Shown here piece after piece: positions 25,818-34,683 of a stretch of 64,000 nt of DNA. Position numbers and translations under genes: made by a program. The notes beneath the pieces were generated by a model. It did no database searches, was not told the origin of the DNA, and saw nothing but the letters and a program-made list of their open reading frames with translations. The stretch's first letter is position 1. Every line of letters begins with the position of its first letter. Location of the stretch: assembly GCA_035564555.1 (NCBI GenBank), contig DATMTS010000039.1, forward strand, positions 1 through 64,000, read 5' to 3'. Origin of the DNA: DATMTS01 sp035564555. Its GTDB lineage: Bacteria; Actinomycetota; Actinomycetes; Actinomycetales; Microbacteriaceae.

Positions 25818-26765
25818 ATGCGCAACAAGATAACCAAGGCGGTCATCCCGGCCGCGGGACTCGGAACGCGATTCCTGCCCGCGACCAAGGCCATGCCGAA
25901 GGAGATGCTGCCCGTCGTCGACAAGCCGGCGATCCAATACGTGGTCGAAGAGGCGGTCGATGCGGGGCTCAGCGATGTGCTGATGGTGACCGGTCGTAAC
26001 AAGACGGCGCTCGAGAATCACTTCGATCGAGCCACCGAGATCGAGACGACCTTGTTGAAGAAGGGCGACACCGACCGGTTGCAGCGGGTGAACTTCTCGA
26101 CCGATCTCGCCGACATGCACTACGTGCGCCAGGGCGACCCGAAGGGTCTGGGCCACGCCGTGCTGCGTGCGAAGATGCACGTCGGCAACCAGTCGTTCGC
26201 GGTCTTGCTGGGCGACGACATCATCGACAGCCGCGATGTGCTGTTGAAACGGATGCTGGACGTCGCCGGTGAGCGTAATGCGACCGTCGTCGCGCTGCTC
26301 GAGGTCGAGCCCGACCAGATCGCCCTCTATGGCGCTGCCCAGGTCGATGCCACCGACGAGGACGACGTCGTGCGAGTGCGCGGTCTGGTGGAGAAGCCTT
26401 CGCCGCAGGACGCGCCGTCGAACCTGGCCATCATCGGACGCTATGTGCTGCGACCGGAGGTTTTCGATGTGCTCGAACACACGGCTCCGGGCAAAGGCGG
26501 CGAGATCCAGCTCACGGATGCGTTGCAGGAACTCGCAGCGGACGAGTCGATCGCCGGAGGCGTGTACGGGGTCGTGTTCCGCGGGCGCCGCTACGACACC
26601 GGCGACCGTCTCGATTATCTGAAGGCCATCGTGCAACTCGCCGCCGACCGGGACGACCTCGGGCCGGATTTCCGCCCCTGGCTGCGGTCGTTCGCGCTGG
26701 GCCTCGAGTCCGACTTTCCGGATCACGGCACGATCGATGAGCGCGGCGTGACCGCCGGTCGCTGA
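25818..26765 (+). CDS. galU: GalU, UTP-glucose-1-phosphate uridylyltransferase
   Basis: GalU makes UDP-glucose from UTP and glucose-1-phosphate for cell-envelope glycans. The protein has 315 residues. AVIPAAGLGTRFLPATKAMP is the nucleotidyltransferase signature, followed by KEMLPVVDKPAIQYVVEEA, FAVLLGDDIID with the metal Asp pair, VRGLVEKP and YDTGDRLDYLKA near the end. Start and length agree with the family. It is followed by an acetyltransferase gene after 32 bases, possibly in the same transcript. Confidence 0.97.
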   Translation: MRNKITKAVIPAAGLGTRFLPATKAMPKEMLPVVDKPAIQYVVEEAVDAGLSDVLMVTGRNKTALENHFDRATEIETTLLKKGDTDRLQRVNFSTDLADMHYVRQGDPKGLGHAVLRAKMHVGNQSFAVLLGDDIIDSRDVLLKRMLDVAGERNATVVALLEVEPDQIALYGAAQVDATDEDDVVRVRGLVEKPSPQDAPSNLAIIGRYVLRPEVFDVLEHTAPGKGGEIQLTDALQELAADESIAGGVYGVVFRGRRYDTGDRLDYLKAIVQLAADRDDLGPDFRPWLRSFALGLESDFPDHGTIDERGVTAGR

Positions 26766-26797
26766 CCGCCGCGGCTGAACCAGAACGGACGCCGGGC

Positions 26798-27439
26798 GTG
26801 TATGTTCCGACCCTGACCGATGGACCCGTCTCGCTGCGTCCGATCCGGTTGCGTGACACGCGTGCGCTCGAGCGAGAGTTGCTCGAGAACCGCTCCTGGT
26901 TGCGCAAATGGGAGGCGACGAGCCCGCACGCGCCGATGGGGTTCGACACGCGCGCGAGCATCAGGTCGTTGCAGTCCAACGCGCGCGCCGGGCACGGCCT
27001 GCCGTTCGTGCTGGAGTACGGCGGCGAACTAGCCGGCCAGTTGAACGTGTCGTCGATCACCTACGGATCTCTGGGGTCGGCATCAATCGGCTATTGGGTC
27101 GGCGAGCGCTTCGCAGGCAAGGGCATCACCCCCACATCCGTCGCGCTGGCCACGGACTACTGCTTCTTCCAGATCGGATTGCACCGGATGGAGATCTGCA
27201 TCCGGCCGGAGAACGCTCCCAGCCTGCGGGTCGTTCAGAAGCTCGGATTCCGATACGAGGGACTTCGGCGCCGGTTCATTCACATCAACGGCGATTGGCG
27301 CGATCATTTCTGCTTCGCGCTCGTGGTCGAAGAGGTGCGTGAGGGCGTCCTGCGGCGCTGGCGGGAGGGTCGCGCGCCGGAGGAAGCAGCCCGAGTGCCC
27401 GAGGCCGACCTCGCCGCAGCGGCGCGGCCGCTGATCTGA
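26798..27439 (+). CDS. GNAT acetyltransferase, RimJ/RimL-like
   Basis: This 213-residue N-acetyltransferase has the RimJ-type pattern: VSLRPIRLRDTRALERELLE at the start, GYWVGERFAGKGITPTSVAL (acetyl-CoA motif A) near residue 100, and RMEICIRPENAPSLRVVQKL then GFRYEGLRRRFIHINGDWRD. It may modify an N-terminal alanine or serine of a ribosomal or other protein; the substrate cannot be told from sequence. GTG 26798 is the best start, since the second codon region matches family openings, although no strong ribosome-binding site is seen. The C-terminus carries an Arg/Glu/Ala-rich extension. Confidence 0.88.
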   Translation: MYVPTLTDGPVSLRPIRLRDTRALERELLENRSWLRKWEATSPHAPMGFDTRASIRSLQSNARAGHGLPFVLEYGGELAGQLNVSSITYGSLGSASIGYWVGERFAGKGITPTSVALATDYCFFQIGLHRMEICIRPENAPSLRVVQKLGFRYEGLRRRFIHINGDWRDHFCFALVVEEVREGVLRRWREGRAPEEAARVPEADLAAAARPLI

Positions 27440-27552
27440 CGATCCGGCCACCACGGTCGGCTCGGGGCTGCGACGCGAGGCGAGGCCGTGAGTTGGACGC
27501 GGCGATCGGTGACACGCGCGTCGCGCATGGCGCCCGATCGGCCGCGCGCCCG

Positions 27553-27558
27553 TACCGT
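27553..27558 (+). promoter_or_regulatory. -10 box of the 374-residue membrane protein gene
   Basis: TACCGT, agagcc, ATG. Confidence 0.45.
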
Positions 27559-27564
27559 AGAGCC

Positions 27565-28689
27565 ATGCGCGGGGACCTGTTGGGTGGGGGAGTGGTCGTC
27601 GCCGTCGCGGCCGCCCTCTGGTTGATCTATCTCGTGCCCACCTGGCTGCACCGTCGCGAGTACCTCGCGACCGAACGCAACGCGGTGCGGCTGCAGCAGA
27701 CGTTGCGCATCCTGGCTGAGACGGCCGAGACCCCGCGCGAGGTGCACCTCGAGGCGACGGCACGTGAGGTCGCTCGTCAGCGCAAGGCTCTGAAGGCCGC
27801 GCAGCGCGTCGCCGAGGCGCAGGCGCGAGAGGCTGCCGAACAGCAGGCGAAGCTCATCGCCGAGCGCCAACTGCGCGAGAGCGCTGCCGCCTCGCGAATC
27901 GCCCGCCCCCGCGCCGTCGCGGCGCGACCCGAGGCGGGCACTGCCGATGCCGCGCGCATGACTGCCGCGACCGACACCCCTTCGGGCATCATCGGGGCAT
28001 ACGCGGACGTCGCGACCGCAGACGCTCGTCGCGCTGCCCGCCTGCGGCGACGCCTGCGCGCGCTGAGCTCGTTCGGGATGCTCGTTTCTCTTGCCGCCGC
28101 CGCGTGGGGCGGCGTCTGGATCGCGGTGGACGGCACCTGGCCTCTGCTGGCCGGGTCGGTCGCAACGCTCGCGTGCTTCGTCGTCGCCTTGAACCGGCTC
28201 GCTGCGCCGAGCGCCCGCACCGTCGCACCGGCTGCCGCGGCGCCGGAGTCGAGCGAACTCTTCGACCATGCCGACCACCCCGACCACGCCGAGCACGGCA
28301 CACCCGAGGTGCCTCAGGAAGCGTCGACCTGGACCCCACGGCCGCTGCCCAAGCCGCTGCACTTGTCACGCGGAACGATCGCCGCGAGCGCGATGGCGTC
28401 CGTGGACGCGGCCGTCGAGCTGCGACGGGCCGCCGCGCGCGCGGAACTGGATCGCAAGGCGGCAGGGGTCGAGCCTGAACTGCCCCGCCTCCGACCCGCC
28501 GCGGAGCAGGCGATCGCGGCATCCGCGCAGTCGCTGCCGCGGGCATCCGCTCAGTCGTCTGCACATCGCGAACCGGAGCTCGTCAAGGCAACCGGCACCG
28601 ATGGCCGATACGCGACGATGGGCGTCGTGGGCACCGTCGGCGGCTCGCGTCTCGACTTGGACGCCGTGCTGCGGCGCCGTCGCGGCTGA
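27565..28689 (+). CDS. Membrane protein with long coiled-coil region, unknown function
   Basis: A protein of 374 residues. Helix 1 (GGGVVVAVAAALWLIYLVPTW) is at the N-terminus. It is followed by an Ala/Arg/Glu-rich coiled-coil-like stretch (residues about 45-120), two more helices near 170-215, and a long disordered tail rich in Ala, Pro and His/Asp (FDHADHPDHAEH) that ends in SRLDLDAVLRRRRG. The layout suggests an anchored cytoplasmic protein. ATG 27565 follows TACCGT by six bases; the open frame upstream is not supported. It is not recognised as a named family. Confidence 0.75.
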   Translation: MRGDLLGGGVVVAVAAALWLIYLVPTWLHRREYLATERNAVRLQQTLRILAETAETPREVHLEATAREVARQRKALKAAQRVAEAQAREAAEQQAKLIAERQLRESAAASRIARPRAVAARPEAGTADAARMTAATDTPSGIIGAYADVATADARRAARLRRRLRALSSFGMLVSLAAAAWGGVWIAVDGTWPLLAGSVATLACFVVALNRLAAPSARTVAPAAAAPESSELFDHADHPDHAEHGTPEVPQEASTWTPRPLPKPLHLSRGTIAASAMASVDAAVELRRAAARAELDRKAAGVEPELPRLRPAAEQAIAASAQSLPRASAQSSAHREPELVKATGTDGRYATMGVVGTVGGSRLDLDAVLRRRRG

Positions 28690-28750
28690 CGGATTTCCGA
28701 GTCACCGCGGTGCCGTTGAAGGGCCGCCGGGCAGACTTCGCCGCACGCGG

Positions 28751-28762
28751 GATCGTGATAAT
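28751..28762 (+). promoter_or_regulatory. Candidate -10 of the tRNA gene
   Basis: gatcgtGATAAT ends 15 bases before the tRNA. It is the most AT-rich spot nearby and has an extended TG element (TGATAAT). No clear -35 is seen. Confidence 0.35.
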
Positions 28763-28777
28763 GTTTCTAACGCACTT

Positions 28778-28850
28778 GGGGCTATGGCGCAGTTGGTAGC
28801 GCGTCTCGTTCGCAATGAGAAGGTCCGGGGTTCGAATCCCCGTAGCTCCA
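28778..28850 (+). tRNA. tRNA-Ala (anticodon CGC)
   Basis: A 73-base cloverleaf. Acceptor GGGGCTA pairs with TAGCTCC and contains the G3:U70 wobble that is the alanine identity element. The D-arm includes GCGCAGTTGGTAGCGC. The anticodon stem TCTCG/TGAGA closes the loop TTCGCAA with CGC at 28811-28813, reading GCG. The T-arm is CGGGG TTCGAAT CCCCG. The 3' CCA is not encoded. Confidence 0.97.
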
Positions 28851-28920
28851 CTTAAGAGGTTCACTGCAACCGACGTCCTCGTATGCCGGTTGATGGTTGC
28901 CAAGTCGTCGCAATTCCGCC

Positions 28921-28944
28921 AGGCCGTCCTTCGGGGCGGCCTTT
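28921..28944 (+). terminator. Rho-independent terminator downstream of tRNA-Ala
   Basis: aggccgtcc and ggggcggcct form a nine-pair stem around a TTCG tetraloop, followed by TTT and, a little later, CCTTTT. Confidence 0.75.
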
Positions 28945-29040
28945 GGCCTTTTCAGGCGCACGATCTCTGCCACTGGCGTGTTCTTGTCCGGCTCGTCGTC
29001 GCGATCACTATGCTGACAGCCTCAGCCTGGAAGGTGTGCC

Positions 29041-29499
29041 ATGGACCCGCGCCAGCAACCACCATTCCCGCTTCAACGCGCCCCTCGAGCGAGAGGCTTG
29101 CGCCTTACCGTATGGGTCCTTGCGATTGCCCTCTTCCTGGCCCTCATGACCTTGGCGGGATCGATCCTCATCAATCGATACCTGTCGGCAAACCTCAGCA
29201 ACGCGTACAAGAACCCATTGCACGTGGTGGAATCGCAATTGCAGCTCGATGACATCGGTCACGTCACCGTCACCTCCGAGTTCGACAACACAGGGTTCAC
29301 ACCACTCGGCGTCGGTGGCTGGACCATGCAGGCGAACATCACGCTGACCGGAACCGGGATTGAGAATCGGCTCACAGCGAGGCTCGAGGCGCTGGGCTAT
29401 CGCCCTAAGGGCAACGAGTGGGTTCTGGGGAACTGCGCGGTGTATGTGACTCCAACCGATGGCAAGGCAGACCTTGTGCTCGTAGTCGATGCTCACTGA
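29041..29499 (+). CDS. Single-helix membrane-anchored protein, unknown function
   Basis: A protein of 152 residues. A proline-rich cytoplasmic start (MDPRQQPPFPLQRAPRARGL) is followed by one membrane helix (LTVWVLAIALFLALMTLAG) and an outside domain of about 105 residues with two short repeats of IENRLTARLEALGYRPKG-like helices and strands. ATG 29041 follows GGAAGGTG by five bases. Base composition at third positions is less GC-biased than its neighbours, which could indicate transfer or weak expression. No family is recognised. Confidence 0.65.
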   Translation: MDPRQQPPFPLQRAPRARGLRLTVWVLAIALFLALMTLAGSILINRYLSANLSNAYKNPLHVVESQLQLDDIGHVTVTSEFDNTGFTPLGVGGWTMQANITLTGTGIENRLTARLEALGYRPKGNEWVLGNCAVYVTPTDGKADLVLVVDAH

Positions 29500-29580
29500 A
29501 ACGTGAAGGGTCACGAGCGAGCGCGGGGCCGACTCCGGTGCGACCGCTTCCGAGATCGTATATGGTTGTGAGTGCGGTAT

Positions 29581-29607
29581 CTGAATTCAGTGTTCTGATA
29601 ACGAACA
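29581..29607. promoter_or_regulatory. Paired palindromes before the monooxygenase gene
   Basis: ctgaattcag (29581-29590) is a perfect ten-base palindrome. Directly after it TGTTC and GAACA flank seven bases (29591-29607). The block sits about 45 bases before the gene and likely binds a regulator; no regulator gene is adjacent. Confidence 0.45.
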
Positions 29608-29650
29608 GAGGAAGACCGCCCGAGCGCCCACAGCGAAGTGAGGAGAACCC

Positions 29651-31579
29651 GTGCAGTTCCATCATCACGGCTATGTGTCCGGTGACCCGCGTCTCAAGCC
29701 GGCCGCCGGGGTCGGCATCGACCGGCCGGCAGAACTCCCCGCCGAGGTCGATGTGCTCATCGTCGGCACGGGCCCTGCGGGCATGATCACCGCGGCCCAA
29801 CTGTCGCAGTTCCCCGACATCAACACACGCATCGTGGAGCGTCGCGGCGGCAGGCTCGCGATCGGCCAAGCCGACGGCATCCAGGCCCGTAGTGTCGAGA
29901 CCTTCGACGCGTTCGGCTTCGCCGAGCGGATCATCGCGGAGGCCTATCGCATCACCGAGATGGCGTTCTGGAAGCCCGATGCCGCCGACCCCACGCGCAT
30001 CGTCCGCGCGTCCCGCGCAGTCGACGACCCCACGGGCATCAGTGAATATCCCCACCTGATCGTCAACCAGGCTCGCGTGCTCGACTACTTCGCCGAGGTG
30101 ATGGCGAACTCACCGACATGCATGACCCCGGATTACGGTCTGGAATTCGAGAGCCTTCAGATCGCCGAACACGCCGAAGACGCCGAATATCCGGTCACGG
30201 TCACGCTCGTGCACACCGTCGGCGAGCGGGAGGGTCAGGAGCGCACGGTGCGCGCCAAGTACGTCGTCGGAGCGGATGGCGCTCGCAGCAAGGTGCGCCA
30301 GTCGATCGGATGCACCATGGCCGGGGACAAGGCGAACCACGCCTGGGGCGTGATGGACGTTCTCGCCGTCACCGACTTCCCCGACATCCGCACGAAGTGC
30401 TCGATCCAGTCGGAGTTCGGCAACATCCTGCTCATTCCCCGGGAGGGCGGATTCCTGTTCCGCATGTACGTCGACCTCGGTGAGGTGCCGCCGGACGACA
30501 ACGGAGCCGTCCGCGCGACGACGATCGAGCAGATCATCGCGAAGGCCAACGAGATTCTCCATCCATACACCCTCGACGTGCGCAATGTCGCCTGGCACAG
30601 CGTCTATGAGGTCGGACACCGGCTCACCGACCGGTTCGACGACGTGACAACGCAGGCGCGGGGCACACGCACGCCGCGGGTCTTCATCACCGGGGATGCC
30701 TGCCACACGCACAGCGCGAAGGCCGGCCAAGGCATGAACGTGTCCATGCAAGACGGGTTCAACCTGGGCTGGAAGCTCGCTCATGTTCTGGAAGGACGCA
30801 GCCCGGAGAGCCTGCTCGCCACGTATTCAGCTGAGCGACAGGTGGTGGCCAAGAACCTGATCGATTTCGACAAGCAATGGTCGACCTTGATGGCGACCAG
30901 ACCCGAGGACCTGGACGACCCGTCCGAGCTCGAAGACTTCTATGTGCGCACGGCCGAGTTCCCCGCCGGATTCATGACCCAGTACGCGCCGTCCATGTTG
31001 ATCGCAGAGCCCACCCACCAGCAACTCGCGACCGGGTTCCCGATCGGCAAGCGCTTCAAGTCACCTATCGTGCGACGAGTCTGCGACACGAATCCGGTGC
31101 ACCTCGGCCACCACGCGAAGGCCGATGGCCGGTGGCGCATCTACGTGTTCGCCGACCCTGCCGGAGCCGGAGAGGACTCGCCGGTCGCCCGCTTCGCGGA
31201 GTGGATCGCCGGTAGTGCAGATTCGCCCGTCGTGGAGTACACCCCGCGCGGCTCTGACGTCGACGCCTGGTTCGACGTGAAGGTGATGTACCAGCAGGAG
31301 CACCCGGAGGTCGATCTGGGGGAGGTTCCGGATGCGTTCAAGCCGCGCGTGGGCCCGTTCGGACTCATCGACTACGAAAAGGTGTACGCAGTCGACCCGA
31401 AAGAAGACGTCTTCGACCTGTGCGGCATCGACCGCGCCGGAGCGATCGTCGTCGTGCGGCCCGACCAGTACGTGGCCGACGTGCTTCCGCTGACGGCGAC
31501 CGACGAGCTTGCCGCGTTCTTCAGCCAGTTCATGCTGCGGCGCGAATCGAGTCGGCATTCGATGCCCGTAGCGACGTGA
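29651..31579 (+). CDS. FAD-dependent aromatic monooxygenase, 3-hydroxybenzoate 4-monooxygenase type
   Basis: A flavoprotein hydroxylase of 642 residues, the length of 3-hydroxybenzoate 4-monooxygenase and phenol 2-monooxygenase. It has VDVLIVGTGPAGMITAAQLS (FAD motif, residues about 34-53), QADGIQARSVETFDAFGF, VGADGARSKVRQSIGC (DG motif) and FITGDACHTHSAKAGQGMN (second FAD motif). A thioredoxin-like C-terminal domain follows from about residue 450. NAD(P)H-driven ring hydroxylation is expected. Dioxygenase or ring-cleavage genes are absent from the vicinity, so the pathway partner is unknown. GTG/ATG choices agree on 29651, which has GAGGAGAACCC before it. Confidence 0.85.
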   Translation: MQFHHHGYVSGDPRLKPAAGVGIDRPAELPAEVDVLIVGTGPAGMITAAQLSQFPDINTRIVERRGGRLAIGQADGIQARSVETFDAFGFAERIIAEAYRITEMAFWKPDAADPTRIVRASRAVDDPTGISEYPHLIVNQARVLDYFAEVMANSPTCMTPDYGLEFESLQIAEHAEDAEYPVTVTLVHTVGEREGQERTVRAKYVVGADGARSKVRQSIGCTMAGDKANHAWGVMDVLAVTDFPDIRTKCSIQSEFGNILLIPREGGFLFRMYVDLGEVPPDDNGAVRATTIEQIIAKANEILHPYTLDVRNVAWHSVYEVGHRLTDRFDDVTTQARGTRTPRVFITGDACHTHSAKAGQGMNVSMQDGFNLGWKLAHVLEGRSPESLLATYSAERQVVAKNLIDFDKQWSTLMATRPEDLDDPSELEDFYVRTAEFPAGFMTQYAPSMLIAEPTHQQLATGFPIGKRFKSPIVRRVCDTNPVHLGHHAKADGRWRIYVFADPAGAGEDSPVARFAEWIAGSADSPVVEYTPRGSDVDAWFDVKVMYQQEHPEVDLGEVPDAFKPRVGPFGLIDYEKVYAVDPKEDVFDLCGIDRAGAIVVVRPDQYVADVLPLTATDELAAFFSQFMLRRESSRHSMPVAT

Positions 31580-31588
31580 CGCAGGCCG

Positions 31589-32509
31589 CTACGGCACGAT
31601 GATCAGCTTGCCTCGCGTGCGACCGCTGCGGCTCTGCTCGAATGCCTCGGCGACCTGGTCGAGCCCGAACGTTGCCGCCACCTCAACGGTCAGCGCGCCT
31701 TCGTCGGCCAGTCGGGACAATCGGGCGGTCTCCGTTCCGTCGGGACGAACCCAGAGGTAGCGGCCGCCGTGCTCGGTCACGGTGGAATCGGCGACCGAGG
31801 CGTGCCTGCCCTCGGGTGCGAGAACCGCGAGGGTCGTCTCGAGCTGGCCTCCTACGAAGTCAGCCACAGCATCCAGCCCGCCGGGAACGAGTGCGAGCAC
31901 GCGCTCGGCGAGCCCGTCTCCGTACACCACGGGCTCGGCGCCGAGCGATCGCAGAAAGTCGTGATTGCGTCGGCTTGCCGTGCCGATCACACGCGCCCCG
32001 CGTGCCCGGGCGATCTGAACGGCAAGGCCGCCCACCCCTCCGGCGGCCGCATGCACCAGTACGCTGTCGCCCTCGGTGACGCCCAGGGCGTCCAGGGTGC
32101 GCAACGCGGTTCCCCCCGCCAGCGGCAGACCCGCGGCCTGCTCCCAGCTCAGAGATGCCGGCTTGCGCGCGACCGCGCCGGCCGGAATCGCCATCTGCTC
32201 GGCGAACGATCCGGCATGCAGCACATCCTTTCGGGCGTACGCGATCACCTCGTCGCCGACTGCGAACTCCGGGGTGTCGAGGCCGAGCCCGACGACCACA
32301 CCCGCGACATCCCAACCGGGGATCACGGGGAAGACGGCATCGAACAGGGGGTCGAGACCGCCGGCCATGGCCTTCCAATCCACCGGGTTGACCCCGGCCG
32401 CCCGCACCTGAATGAGCACGGAGCCGGGCGCCACCTTCGGAGTGGGCAGATCCCTGACCTCCAGTGCACCGAAGTCCGAACTGTACTGAGGGTAGACGGC
32501 TGCGCGCAT
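31589..32509 (-). CDS. Zinc-free MDR alcohol dehydrogenase/quinone reductase-like protein
   Basis: A medium-chain reductase of 306 residues. It opens MRAAVYPQYSSDFGALEVRD, has VLIQVRAAGVNPVDWKAMAG, VIPGWDVAGVV, and the NADPH-binding VLVHAAAGGVGGLAVQIARA near residue 150. It ends with GRTRGKLIIVP, typical of QOR-like enzymes without the structural zinc. It reduces quinones or enones; the substrate is unknown. AAAGGATCGCC precedes ATG 32509. It is convergent with the monooxygenase, with nine bases between stops. Confidence 0.9.
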   Translation of the reverse strand: MRAAVYPQYSSDFGALEVRDLPTPKVAPGSVLIQVRAAGVNPVDWKAMAGGLDPLFDAVFPVIPGWDVAGVVVGLGLDTPEFAVGDEVIAYARKDVLHAGSFAEQMAIPAGAVARKPASLSWEQAAGLPLAGGTALRTLDALGVTEGDSVLVHAAAGGVGGLAVQIARARGARVIGTASRRNHDFLRSLGAEPVVYGDGLAERVLALVPGGLDAVADFVGGQLETTLAVLAPEGRHASVADSTVTEHGGRYLWVRPDGTETARLSRLADEGALTVEVAATFGLDQVAEAFEQSRSGRTRGKLIIVP

Positions 32510-32722
32510 GGCGATCCTTTCGGGGGAGACGTTCACGGGATGCAGCGGGAGCCGCGCCGCGAGTATTCCGGAATCGAGGTTTTCCGCACTCGAAGCATGC
32601 CACTTCCCGGGCGTCCGGCATACTGCCCTGCGGGCGTCGGGCATACGGCATTCGTCAAGCCCTTGTCGCCTCCTCGATGCCCCGCCTATCGTCGCCTCCG
32701 GGCCCAACCGAAGGAGGACGGC
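32510..32722. other. Gap between divergent genes
   Basis: Within this 213-base gap two related phrases, tccggcatactgccc and tcgggcatacggcat, recur about 25 bases apart and could be regulator half-sites. AAGGAGG lies before the small protein gene. Confidence 0.3.
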
Positions 32723-33001
32723 ATGGCATCCGAGAGCCACACGACCACTGATCACGACGAGATCCGATCGTGGGTCGAACGACACGACGGCAAGCCGGTC
32801 AGCGTGCGCGGCACCGACAAGGGCGGCGACGCCGGAGTTCTGCGCATCGACTTTCCGGGCGGAGCGGGCAGCGACGAGTTGGAGGAGATCAGCTGGGACG
32901 AATGGTTCCAGAAGTTCGACGAGAGCAAGCTGGCGTTCCTCTATCAGGAGCACAAGTCCGACGGTGCCGACAGCACCTTCTTCAAGCTGGTGAGCCGTTA
33001 G
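32723..33001 (+). CDS. Small acidic conserved protein (92 residues)
   Basis: The sequence runs HDEIRSWVERHDGKPVSVRG, then GVLRIDFPGGAGSDELEEIS, WDEWFQKFDESKLAFLYQEH and FFKLVSR. This pattern recurs in short, widely distributed bacterial proteins that are sometimes misnamed '1,4-alpha-glucan branching enzyme'; I know of no tested function. AAGGAGG lies seven bases before ATG 32723. Its stop (TAG 32999-33001) overlaps the first codons of the RecQ-like frame that follows, suggesting coupled translation. Confidence 0.8.
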   Translation: MASESHTTTDHDEIRSWVERHDGKPVSVRGTDKGGDAGVLRIDFPGGAGSDELEEISWDEWFQKFDESKLAFLYQEHKSDGADSTFFKLVSR

Positions 33002-34631
33002 CACCCAGCTCGAACGGACGGCGCGCAACAGCTTCGGCTGGACGAGCCTGCGACCCGGCCAACGAGAGGCCATCGAAGCGGCGGTCGGCGGCCGCGACGT
33101 TCTGGCGGTCATGCCGACCGGTTACGGGAAGTCGGCGATCTACCAGATCGCAGCGATGCAGTTGACAGGCCCGACGGTCGTCGTGTCGCCGCTGATCTCG
33201 TTGCAGGCCGACCAGGTCGCCGCAATCCAGCGCGCCCCGCATGCTCCGGAGGCCGTGGCGGTCAACTCGAGTCAGCCGGACGGCGAGAACGACGCGGCCT
33301 GGCAGACGGTGTCGAAGCGCGGCGCGGAATACCTGTTCCTCGCGCCGGAGCAATTGGGCAAGCCCGAGGTCGTGGAGCGTCTCCGCTCGCTGGAGGTATC
33401 GCTCTTCGTCGTCGACGAGGCGCATTGCGTCTCTGCATGGGGTCACGACTTCCGGCCCGACTACCTGCGGCTGGGCGACGTCGTGGAGCGGCTGGACCAT
33501 CCCACGACGGTTGCGTTGACGGCGACGGGATCGCCGCCCGTGCGGCAAGAGATCGTGCAGCGATTGCGGCTGCGCGATCCTCTGATCCTGACGCGGGGTT
33601 TCGACCGTCCCAATCTGCGGCCGGAGGTCGTGCGGCACGGTTCCGACGAGGAGAAACGGGCCGCCGTCGTCGACCAGATCGTCGACCTGCCTGGTTCCGG
33701 CTTGGTCTATGTCGCAACGCGCAAGGACACGAACTGGTTCGCGCAGCGGGCGACGACGAAGGGGCGCAACGCCCTGGCCTATCACGGCGGCATGACCGGT
33801 GCCGAGCGTGAGCGGGTGCACGAGTGGTTCCTGGCAGACGATGGGTCGGTGGTGGTGGCGACCTCGGCGTTCGGCATGGGCATCGACAAGCCGAACGTAC
33901 GCTTCGTCGTGCACGCCGCAGTGCCCGACTCCTTGGACAGTTACTACCAGGAGATCGGCCGCGCCGGTCGCGACGGCGAGCCGGCGATCGCGACCCTGCA
34001 CTACCGGGCGGAGGACCTCGGGCTGCGCAGATTCTTCGCCGCGCGGCATCCGGACCCCCGGCGGCTCGAGGCGGTGTTCGCCGCGCTCGCCGAGGTGGAG
34101 ACCCCGCAGCGCGTGTCGCAACTCGGACGGACGCTCGACCTGTCCCGGCGCACGGTGACAGGATTGCTGAACCTCCTGGTGCAGGCCGCGGCGGTGCGGT
34201 CGAGTCCGGCGGGCTATCGGGCGGATGCCGCGTTGTCGGCATCGGAGGCGGCCTCGGCTGCGGTGGAGGCATCCGAGGCGCGGCAGCGTATCGACCAGTC
34301 GCGAATCGAGATGATGCGCGGATATGCCGAGACCTTCGACTGCCGGCGGCGATTCCTGCTCGGTTACTTCGGGGAGCAGTTGGAGCAGCCGTGCGGCAAC
34401 TGCGACACGTGTGCGGCGGGCACCGCGAACGGCGACGACGACGATGAGCGCGGTGCCGCCGGCTCGGGTGATCCGTTCTCGGTGCAGCGCAGGGTGCGGC
34501 ACCGCGAATGGGGCGCCGGGGTGGTGATGCGGCGCGAAAGCGACCGCATCACCGTCTTCTTCGAGCAGGAGGGTTACAAGGTGTTGTCGCTGGAGGCGAT
34601 CGAGGAAAGCGGCGTGCTGACGGCGGAGTGA
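32997..34631 (+). CDS. RecQ-like ATP-dependent DNA helicase (start unclear)
   Basis: The protein has about 544 residues. Motifs read FGWTSLRPGQREAIEAA (motif 0), LAVMPTGYGKSAIYQ (I), VVVSPLISLQADQV (Ia), FVVDEAHCVSAWGHDFRPDY (II), VALTATGSPPV (III), FGMGIDKPNVRFVVH and YQEIGRAGRDG (V-VI). A zinc module with CRRRFLLGY…CGNCDTC and a C-terminal HREWGAGVVMRRESDRITVF domain follow. The first ATG (33111) is inside motif I, too late. The frame is open back to TGA 32991, and the only codon that gives a normal N-terminus (V-STQLERTARN) is GTT 32997, which overlaps the preceding stop. The true start is unresolved. Confidence 0.85.
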   Translation, partial: VSTQLERTARNSFGWTSLRPGQREAIEAAVGGRDVLAVMPTGYGKSAIYQIAAMQLTGPTVVVSPLISLQADQVAAIQRAPHAPEAVAVNSSQPDGENDAAWQTVSKRGAEYLFLAPEQLGKPEVVERLRSLEVSLFVVDEAHCVSAWGHDFRPDYLRLGDVVERLDHPTTVALTATGSPPVRQEIVQRLRLRDPLILTRGFDRPNLRPEVVRHGSDEEKRAAVVDQIVDLPGSGLVYVATRKDTNWFAQRATTKGRNALAYHGGMTGAERERVHEWFLADDGSVVVATSAFGMGIDKPNVRFVVHAAVPDSLDSYYQEIGRAGRDGEPAIATLHYRAEDLGLRRFFAARHPDPRRLEAVFAALAEVETPQRVSQLGRTLDLSRRTVTGLLNLLVQAAAVRSSPAGYRADAALSASEAASAAVEASEARQRIDQSRIEMMRGYAETFDCRRRFLLGYFGEQLEQPCGNCDTCAAGTANGDDDDERGAAGSGDPFSVQRRVRHREWGAGVVMRRESDRITVFFEQEGYKVLSLEAIEESGVLTAE

Positions 34632-34683
34632 GGCCGGCGGGTGCCCGTGGTGCGGGGTCTGTGCAGCGGGGTCGATGCGCTCA

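Noticed and set aside
27440..27564. Possible small gene between the acetyltransferase and the membrane protein
   Set aside because: No start with ribosome-binding site or leaderless box gives a plausible peptide.
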